Of a stretch of 64,000 bases of DNA, positions 60,101 to 64,000 are shown piece after piece. The notes beneath the pieces are model-generated. The model was not told the origin of the DNA. It searched no databases and worked only from the letters and a program-made list of their open reading frames with translations. Source of the DNA: Ovis canadensis. Lineage: Eukaryota > Chordata > Mammalia > Artiodactyla > Bovidae. The stretch lies in the NCBI RefSeq assembly GCF_042477335.2, contig NC_091245.1, positions 229,213,501 to 229,277,500 on the forward strand, written 5' to 3'. The position numbers and the translations under genes are program-made. Positions within the stretch are counted from its first letter, which is position 1. Each line of letters begins with the position of its first letter.

Positions 60101-63100
60101 ATATTAGCAATAATGACAGAAAATGTAGTAAAAACCACCATCCCCAATGACTAAAAGTATAGAATAGTCTGGAAAAAAAAGTGAGAATCATTCAAAATTT
60201 TGATGAGGAAAACTATGTTAAAGAAATACAGAAAAGAACTGAAAAAAACATGATTATGCACCAGGTCACCTAGGGTCACACAGCAAAAACATGGTGGGAA
60301 AGAGATTCAAATTCACAAAATCTGGTTCCACAATTAATGCTCTTACTATCAACCAAGTTTAACAAAAGAATTAACAAGAGGGTAATATTATGAAGTATAA
60401 TTTACATACTGTGATAAAAGCAACGAGACAAAATAAACTAGAACTGTGGGATGTGTATAGAGGAATTTAGTATATACAAGAAAGGAGGCATTTTAAATCA
60501 GTGAGTAAAGAAGAGACTACTTGGTAGGTAAGTATCGAGACAACGCAAGTCAACTTTTTGGGAAAAAGTCATACCAGGTAAGATTAAAGATCCAAAAGTA
60601 AAACAAAAATCTACTTTAAAAAAAAATCTTGAGAGTACAAAGATAGATAGAAAAATTAAAGAAAGATAGAAAGATTCTATCCTATGTAAGATACAAAGTC
60701 ATAAGCCATAGCTATAAGACTAAAATAGGATTCCCTAGTAGCTGTATGACTAAAATGGGCTTCCATAGTAACTCAGTTGGTAAGAATCCGCCTGCAATGC
60801 AGGAGATCCCAGTTGGATTCCTGGGTTGGGAAGATCCACTGGAGAAGGGATACGCTACCCACTCCAGTATTCTTGGGCTTCCCCTGTGGCTCTCAGCGGG
60901 TAAAGAATCTACCTGCAATGAGGGAGACCCAGGTTCGATCCCTGAGTTGAGAAGATCCCCTGGAGAAGGGAATGGCTACCCACTCCAGTGTTCTGGCCTA
61001 GAGAATTCCACGGACTGTAAAGTCATGATTAAAAAGAGCCAGACACAACTGAGTGACTTTCACATGTCTTCACATTGACTAAAATATGAACAGCTTAGAT
61101 AAGAGAAGACATGAGACATTAAGTATCTGCTCTCTCAGCTCACACTCAAGGACATGCTCTGCATGCTTCTCTCTGTATATAAATACACATAATGAGATTG
61201 ATATCCTCTATAACAGGAAATAAATAAGGAAAAATTAGATATATAAAGAATAATTTACATTAGATAAACAGCCAATACATATGAAAATGTTAACCCTCAT
61301 TAGTAATCAAGGAAATGAAAATAAAAACAAGATGCCATTACTTTCTTCATTATAACAGCAAAAATTAGAAAGCCCAATACAATCTTATGCAGTACTGGCA
61401 AGTGTTTGGTAAAACAGAAATTCTCACAAGTGATGGGACTATAAACTGGTACTATTTTGGAAAACAATCTAGTTGCACATGTAAAAATTTAACATTTGCA
61501 AACTCTTGTCCAGTAATTTCAATTCTTGAACTCAGTCCCAAAGAAAAATTACTAGCTATTCCCACAAACATAAAGATGTTTGCTACAGTACTGCTTGTAG
61601 TAGCAAAAAACTGGAACATCTTGTAAGCCAATTAATACGAAACAACTAAATAATTAAAAACACAATGATTAACAAATACACAACCACAGAGTTAAAAATA
61701 ATTAAACAGGATTATATGCAATGATGTGGAAAGGTTTCTAAATATAGTAAGATGGCAAGTCACAGAATGTTACAGAACCATCTCAAATATGAGGAGAAAC
61801 CAATGTTATCACAATTGAGATATAGAATAAACACTGTAATATCCTGTTTTAAGGGGTTATATCTGGGAATAACAAGTGGATAAATGGGGCAGAGGTCCTT
61901 TATTTATAGAAGCTTGTTTTCTTTATAATTTTTGTAATTTTTAGAATTTTAAATTTAAAATTTTATGAAATTTTATAATTATGATTTTAAAAACACAGTT
62001 ACAAGCAAACTAACAAAACATTAATTTACATCAAACCAAGAACCAGTAGGAAAAAAACAGATTTAATTCTGGATGAGAAAAAGGATTGTTACACTTCCAG
62101 ATTTTTGGTTTTGAAAATGACTGCAAAAGTATGTCTCAGAATGTATCCAAGTCTTTTGCTACAAAATTTCGGTGAGGATATTTCTGCCGTGGTGATGAAC
62201 AATAATCAGAGTTTTCTGTTTTCTTTGCTAGCGTATTAGGATCCCAATTCCCAAGTTACTCAAAGTTACTCAGAACAAAAGCGCATTTTTGCCAGATGGC
62301 TAGCCACAAATAGTAGACATCGTGTTAAACAGGTAGCAAAGTACTTTACCTACAATAAGTATTCAGTAAGCTACATTCCACAGATTTTGACTATTAACCT
62401 TATGTCTACTGGTAATGCACTCAAATCACATACAAAGTTTAACAGTTTCTCCAGGTGACAAAACTGATATTTCCCCCCGCCCCCCATTTAAGAGATCCCA
62501 AACCACACTTCTAAGTACTTTCTTCAAGACTTATGAACAACACATCAGTAAGTAAAAGAGGAACTTAAACTTTCAAAATAAGTAGCACAAGAATTTGGTT
62601 ATTCCTTCAAAAAACGCTACCTCTAAACCCGTACTGTAACAACTAGGAAAACTATGTACATGTCCTACAACTAAAAACATTCACTTTTAGCAAGAGACTG
62701 AAGTATTTGCTACAGAATACTTATATTTTCTATTATGAAAGAAATATTCATCCATCAACTAGCATATTTAAGTATGCTACACTAATAGTAAATGCTAAGA
62801 CAGAACACACTCTGAGGAGCCATTATGAAACTATGCAAATATTTTAAAATTCCATCTTCAAGAAATCTAATTATATCATTTGTATATCACTGTTTATTAT
62901 TACTGAGTTTACCCTTCTGATTCAATGTATGCATCACAAATGCCACTAGGCATAAGAAAAACAAAAATATTACAACTAACAGATCTCAAAAATAATTTCC
63001 TTTCAATAAGAAACTGAATTCGGCATAAAACAAGCTTTTGATAAATTTCTACCACTTTACATTCTGTTAATGCAGTTACTGGTTTACTCATTTTGTAACC

Positions 63101-63609
63101 ATTTAGTGTAAATATAAACTAAAATAGAAAAAAATTAAAATTTTTTATTTAAAAAACTAAATTAAAAAATTAATCACATTTCAAATATTCAACAGCTACT
63201 TATGGCTAGTGGCTACCATATTAGTAGGATAATGTAGAAAAAGAAATAAGATTTTTATTCTTCCTAACAGAAAGTTCTTTTGGACAGTCCTATTCTAGAT
63301 ATTTGGAGAAGGAAATGGCAACCCACTCCTGTGTTCTTGCCTGGAGAATCCCAGGGACTGGGGAGCCTGGTGGGCTGCCGTCTATGGGGTCACACAGAGT
63401 CGGACACGACTGAAGTGACTTAGCATTCTAGATATTATCAGTAATGATAAAAGACTCCTTATTAAGATAGTTAAAATAAAATCTGAAATCATTTCAAATG
63501 CTTTAAATTTTAACTCACCATGAATCTCTTTGATACGAAGTGTATTCTGGTGCATCCCATACTTCAAAATCAACTGTTCCAGATAGTAGAAAGTTTTTTT
63601 GTGCAAAGT
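42036..63609 (-). CDS. NMD3: NMD3, 60S ribosome nuclear export adaptor (3' two-thirds, 10 coding exons)
   Basis: NMD3 binds the nascent 60S subunit in the nucleus and bridges it to the exportin CRM1/XPO1; it is released in the cytoplasm. Coding exons (minus strand, transcript order): 63609-63519, 55949-55871, 55205-55109, 53003-52886, 51976-51831, 46179-46067, 45485-45413, 44058-43952, 42671-42601, 42166-42036. All have AG acceptors and GT donors, phases join without a stop, and the total is 1026 nt including TGA (341 codons). If the full protein is 503 aa as in human, this is residues ~163-503. The numbering fits the known human signals: basic NLS at ~405-422 and leucine-rich export signal at ~480-489. 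The N-terminal zinc-binding Cys region and the promoter lie beyond the window edge. The family match was made by recognising human NMD3 residues, not by alignment. Nothing suggests a pseudogene: introns are present and the reading frame is intact. Confidence 0.97.
42601..42671 (-). CDS. NMD3: NMD3 coding exon (~res. 437-461)
   Basis: 71 nt: completes Arg, then [17 protein letters not shown]... to ...NIYR plus one base of Asp. A strongly acidic linker between the NLS and the export signal. Acceptor CCTTCTGTAG with a good pyrimidine tract; donor GAG|GTTGGT. Confidence 0.96.
42903..43200 (-). mobile_element. Dimeric Bov-tA-type SINE with 16-bp TSD, NMD3 intron
   Basis: Antisense. Two tRNA-like heads: one at the far right ('ctatcagggaagcc') with a short body, and one at about 43070 ('gccacaagggaagccc') followed by the full body and tail. 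TSD cacacttgaatataag at 42887-42902 and 43201-43216, perfect over 16 bp. Same strand as NMD3. Confidence 0.95.
43217..43951. other. NMD3 intron, nothing recognised
   Basis: AT-rich intronic DNA; no repeat identified. Confidence 0.5.
43952..44058 (-). CDS. NMD3: NMD3 coding exon with nuclear localisation cluster (~res. 402-437)
   Basis: 107 nt: [17 protein letters not shown], then WKLKELAR and an acidic tail ending DTDDE plus AG of an Arg codon. The basic run K405-K422 (human numbering) matches the NLS assigned to human NMD3. Acceptor ATTTCTTTAG. The donor AAG|GTCCCA departs from consensus at +3 to +5, but the next exon (G CAA TAC) restores the conserved ERQYQ join. Confidence 0.95.
44059..44955. 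other. NMD3 intron, nothing recognised
   Basis: AT-rich; no repeat identified up to the CHR fragment at 44961. Confidence 0.5.
44961..45075 (+). mobile_element. CHR-type SINE fragment
   Basis: 'gagggactttcctggcagtg', 'gttaagactccacacttcc', 'gggctcgatcaccagtcagg', in the intron 45412-44059. Confidence 0.75.
45413..45485 (-). CDS. NMD3: NMD3 coding exon (~res. 377-401)
   Basis: 73 nt: completes Gly, then [15 protein letters not shown]... to ...RVPDV, phase 0. Acceptor TTTTCATTTCAG, donor GTG|GTAAGG. Confidence 0.96.
46067..46179 (-). CDS. NMD3: NMD3 coding exon (~res. 340-377)
   Basis: 113 nt: [15 protein letters not shown]... to ...NPGDLVL plus GG of a Gly codon. Acceptor CTGTTAAG. The donor GGG|GTTTGT is weak, but the border is fixed by the phase of the next exon (G, then TTT GAT). 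Confidence 0.95.
46533..46728 (-). mobile_element. Bov-tA SINE, NMD3 intron
   Basis: 'gtgctcagtcatgtacaact', 'tgcattggcaggtagattct', 'ttctttaccactgcacacc'. Body shortened. Confidence 0.9.
46750..47559. other. NMD3 intron, nothing recognised
   Basis: Overlapping plus/minus ORFs near 46886-47102 lie in non-coding intron; no family recognised. Confidence 0.4.
47560..50580 (+). mobile_element. Decayed L1 (ORF2 RT to 3' UTR), antisense to NMD3
   Basis: 'ctgatggattcactggtgaa', 'cacaatgatatcaatagata', then [12 protein letters not shown] at about 48237-48272 (RT active site), later 'gtgtggtactgacaaaagaa', 'cttttcaacaaatggtgct', and a 3' UTR to about 50580. Several internal indels. An additional L1 3'-end-like patch sits at 48600-48780, and a SINE at 49101-49322. 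Confidence 0.88.
49101..49322 (-). mobile_element. Bov-tA SINE inside L1
   Basis: 'ggctcctctctccacagg', 'ggagtggggtgccatgccct', 'cccagggatcaaactcatg', head complement 'gagtcaccaggaaagccc'. Confidence 0.92.
50735..50814 (-). mobile_element. Bov-tA SINE head fragment
   Basis: 'gggattgaaccccggtctcc', 'tgcattgcaggtggatcct', 'ggtacctggaaagtcccc': only the tRNA-like part remains. Confidence 0.85.
50815..51830. other. NMD3 intron, low-complexity patches
   Basis: C-run, A-runs and a GA-rich patch at 50920-50985; otherwise unrecognised AT-rich intron up to exon 51831. Confidence 0.5.
51831..51976 (-). CDS. NMD3: NMD3 coding exon (~res. 291-339)
   Basis: 146 nt, the longest coding exon here: completes Val, then [15 protein letters not shown]... 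to ...GAGMISKK, phase 0. Acceptor CCTCTTAG, donor AAG|GTAAGT (strong). The 5.65-kb intron that follows holds a decayed sense-strand L1 and several SINEs. Confidence 0.97.
51977..52885. other. NMD3 intron, nothing recognised
   Basis: AT-rich intronic DNA; short duplicated 'attactgagaatactt' at about 52782-52815. Confidence 0.5.
52886..53003 (-). CDS. NMD3: NMD3 coding exon (~res. 252-291)
   Basis: 118 nt: [12 protein letters not shown]... to ...HLIDPNTLQ plus one base of a Val codon. Acceptor TTATTCCTAG, donor AAG|GTAAGC. Contains the NMD3-typical segment [13 protein letters not shown]. Confidence 0.97.
53755..53965 (+). mobile_element. hAT-Charlie-type nonautonomous DNA transposon
   Basis: 'aaataaagttttgctggaac', 'cacagccttagcccttcatt', 'ggctgagtagttgcaaaac', 'ttactatctggctgtttaca'. 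In intron; better preserved than 33779-33965. Confidence 0.7.
54010..54200 (+). mobile_element. MIR SINE
   Basis: 'ctaggtacaaatcccggctt', 'gttaactttgggcaaatcat', 'cagtttactcatcttcagaa'. Confidence 0.8.
54395..54690 (+). mobile_element. L1 3' UTR remnant, NMD3 intron
   Basis: 'gatcagatttgcaactacc', 'gataaatataattaacacat', 'atgttatatatgaaagttgt'. Confidence 0.65.
55109..55205 (-). CDS. NMD3: NMD3 coding exon (~res. 219-251)
   Basis: 97 nt: completes Arg, then [14 protein letters not shown]... to ...VEIVPICK, ending in phase 0. Acceptor CTTAACAG, donor AAG|GTACTT. Residues agree with human NMD3 over the whole exon as far as I can recall it. Confidence 0.96.
55300..55590 (+). mobile_element. 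L2 LINE remnant, NMD3 intron
   Basis: 'aagtctcaattcatccac', 'aaaccttcaccactctgac', 'gttttccagtttatcttc' in the 665-bp intron between two exons. Confidence 0.5.
55871..55949 (-). CDS. NMD3: NMD3 coding exon (~res. 193-219)
   Basis: 79 nt: completes the split Asp codon, then [13 protein letters not shown]... to ...CTVPT, ending with AG of an Arg codon. Acceptor CTTTAAAAG, donor TAG|GTATGT. The intron before it is about 7.6 kb and carries L1 and SINE insertions; the intron after it is 665 bp. Confidence 0.96.
56397..56611 (-). mobile_element. Bov-tA SINE, NMD3 intron
   Basis: 'gctcagtcatgtccaactct', 'ctcctctgtccatggagac', 'cccagagatcaaactcagg', 'gagccaccacagaagccc'. All overlapping ORFs are SINE shadows. 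Confidence 0.93.
56770..58450 (+). mobile_element. Decayed L1 (ORF2 3' part to 3' UTR), split by Bov-A2
   Basis: 'caaaacagtgtggtatagac', 'catatcctaacttcaaaac', 'ggaaaaagcttcatgacatc', then after the SINE 'ccagaatctatcaggaattc', 'tcatcaaggaaatgcaaat', 'caatggaatattattcagcc'. Antisense to NMD3. Confidence 0.88.
57246..57525 (-). mobile_element. Bov-A2 SINE (two BovA monomers)
   Basis: 'cctgctgctgctgctaagtc', 'cacttcagtcgtgtccgact', then 'gcataaaagtgaaaagtgaa' as the inter-monomer linker, then 'gtcgctcagtcatgtccgac' and 'gattttccaggcaagagtac'. A near-complete copy. Confidence 0.94.
58470..59210 (+). mobile_element. L1 3' region and 3' UTR
   Basis: 'gatgtcaagatgtagaaact', 'ttaccatatgactcagcaat', 'gtatacctgaaattaatata', 'caattctatttcaataaaaa'. 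Confidence 0.8.
59398..59518 (+). repeat. (CA)n microsatellite with duplicated flank
   Basis: Imperfect CA run. The 16-mer ccatgttgaattctat occurs at 59433-59448 and again at 59503-59518, 70 bp apart, each after a CA/CC-rich stretch. Confidence 0.9.
59520..60256. other. NMD3 intron, nothing recognised
   Basis: AT-rich; one 75-aa plus ORF (59798-60025) without motif. Confidence 0.5.
60257..60360 (+). mobile_element. MIR 3'-part remnant
   Basis: 'cctagggtcacacagcaaaa', 'gagattcaaattcacaaaat', 'taatgctcttactatcaacc'. Confidence 0.6.
60757..61075 (+). mobile_element. Dimeric Bov-tA-type SINE with 10-bp TSD, NMD3 intron
   Basis: Head 1 at 60757 ('gggcttccatagtaactc') ends at 'ccactccagtattctt'; head 2 at 60876 ('gggcttcccctgtggctctc') continues with full body and tail 'agacacaactgagtgact'. 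TSD tgactaaaat at 60747-60756 and 61076-61085. A third copy, gactaaaat, is at 60718-60726. Confidence 0.94.
61255..61960 (+). mobile_element. L1 3' region remnant
   Basis: 'gttaaccctcattagtaatc', 'gtgatgggactataaactgg', 'gccaattaatacgaaacaac', 'aggattatatgcaatgatg'. The 79-aa plus ORF (61387-61626) is L1 3' sequence. Confidence 0.75.
61961..63290. other. NMD3 intron, nothing recognised
   Basis: AT-rich; C-run at 62471-62485; no repeat recognised until the SINE at 63304. Confidence 0.45.
63304..63424 (+). mobile_element. Bov-A monomer SINE with 12-bp TSD
   Basis: 'tggagaaggaaatggcaacc', 'ggtgggctgccgtctatggg', 'cggacacgactgaagtgact'. TSD attctagatatt at 63292-63303 and 63425-63436. About 95 bp into the intron after exon 63519, antisense to NMD3. 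Confidence 0.95.
63519..63609 (-). CDS. NMD3: NMD3 coding exon (~res. 163-193)
   Basis: 91 nt: 30 codons plus the first base of an Asp codon. Encodes [12 protein letters not shown]... to ...IKEIH, a middle-region segment well matched to human NMD3. The acceptor (minus strand) is TTTATGTTTAG before ACT; the donor is ATG|GTGAGT, a strong site. It is the most upstream NMD3 exon in the window. A (TG)n tract lies about 36 nt upstream of the acceptor. Confidence 0.96.
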
Positions 63610-63644
63610 CTAAACATAAATGAGTCACTAGATTAACAGATGAA

Positions 63645-63664
63645 ACACACACACACACACACAC
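63645..63664 (+). repeat. (AC)10 microsatellite just upstream of an NMD3 acceptor
   Basis: Perfect AC dinucleotides followed by A8. In the NMD3 transcript this reads as U8(GU)10, about 36 nt before the acceptor of exon 63609-63519. Confidence 0.95.
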
Positions 63665-63697
63665 AAAAAAAAGGCACTTACAGACACAGCACACTAA

Positions 63698-63815
63698 TTT
63701 GTTTTAATTTTTATTGGAGCATAGTTGCTTCACAATGTTGTGTTAATTTCCACTGTACAGCAAAGTGAACCCACTATGCGCATACATGTATCCCTTTTTT
63801 TCTTTTCAGATTTCC
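63698..63815 (-). mobile_element. Ruminant L1 3' end, antisense
   Basis: 'tttttattggagcatagttg', 'cttcacaatgttgtgttaat', 'ccactgtacagcaaagtgaa': short 5'-truncated L1 3' UTR, same strand as NMD3, ~90 bp upstream of an NMD3 exon. Confidence 0.8.
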
Positions 63816-64000
63816 TTTCCATGTAGGACAGCACAATAATTTTTAAAACAAAAACAATCTAAAGATTATCTAAAGTGTGGCAGTGATCTGCTTCTAAAGG
63901 TGAATGTCCCAAAGACCTAGACTATCCTTGGTGCCTGAACTACTTGGAAAGAAGGGAAAGGAGAAGGCTTTACCCACTATTTATAATGGACAAAGGCAAA
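63816..64000. other. NMD3 intron at window edge
   Basis: No exon seen. The preceding NMD3 exon (expected to end ...RQK) must lie beyond 64000. Confidence 0.6.

Noticed and set aside
63382..63606. 74-aa minus ORF as a complete small protein
   Set aside because: It is one NMD3 exon read through into its intron and a SINE.
1..64000. CRISPR arrays, operons, phage or bacterial systems
   Set aside because: No regularly spaced short repeats or prokaryotic gene organisation; introns, SINEs and LINEs show a mammalian nuclear genome.

Overview
The window is nuclear DNA from a ruminant (Pecora: cattle, sheep, goat or a relative). The evidence is the density of ruminant-specific repeats: many tRNA-headed Bov-tA SINEs, Bov-A/Bov-A2 SINEs, BovB (RTE) LINE fragments, ruminant-type L1 3' ends and CHR-type cetartiodactyl SINEs, on a background of old mammalian L2, MIR, L1M, hAT and LTR remnants. 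I cannot tell the species from the sequence alone.

One host protein-coding gene is present: NMD3, the 60S ribosomal-subunit nuclear export adaptor, on the minus strand. I placed ten coding exons by hand between 63609 and 42036. They have consistent GT/AG borders and phases, total 1026 coding bases including the TGA, and give 341 codons. In the numbering of the 503-residue human protein these are about residues 163-503. The first ~162 codons, the promoter and the 5' UTR lie beyond 64000. The C-terminal nuclear localisation cluster (exon 43952-44058) and the leucine-rich nuclear export signal (last exon) are both intact. The 3' UTR probably ends near 40.9 kb or 40.8 kb.

Layout: 1-40.8 kb is intergenic DNA downstream of NMD3, and I found no credible host gene in it. 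Most of what I can identify there is transposon sequence: L2/MIR/L1M remnants; BovB copies at 3.2, 3.9-4.9, 13.1-14.1 and 25.7-26.2 kb; an antisense L1 block at about 11.0-16.7 kb carrying an RT (FADD) segment; a probable solo LTR at 21.3-21.7 kb; and an LTR/SINE nest inside L1 at 26.8-28.3 kb. From 40.8 to 63.6 kb is the NMD3 3' UTR and the exon/intron part. Its longest introns (63.5-55.9 and 51.8-46.2 kb) are swollen by L1 and SINE insertions. 63.6-64.0 kb is more NMD3 intron.

I found no new gene system, CRISPR array, or credible structural RNA gene. The most informative non-genic structures are insertion histories that can be read directly from target-site duplications (TSDs): a BovB copy with a 5' inversion nested between an older MIR-like element and a younger SINE; a 36-bp SINE/BovB tail with a perfect 13-bp TSD; multimeric tRNA-head SINEs that inserted as units; and a 171-bp tandem duplication. 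Two features could affect NMD3 splicing: a TG repeat just upstream of an acceptor, and one weak donor site. Repeat family names come from recognition, not a database search, and repeat borders without a stated TSD are approximate.
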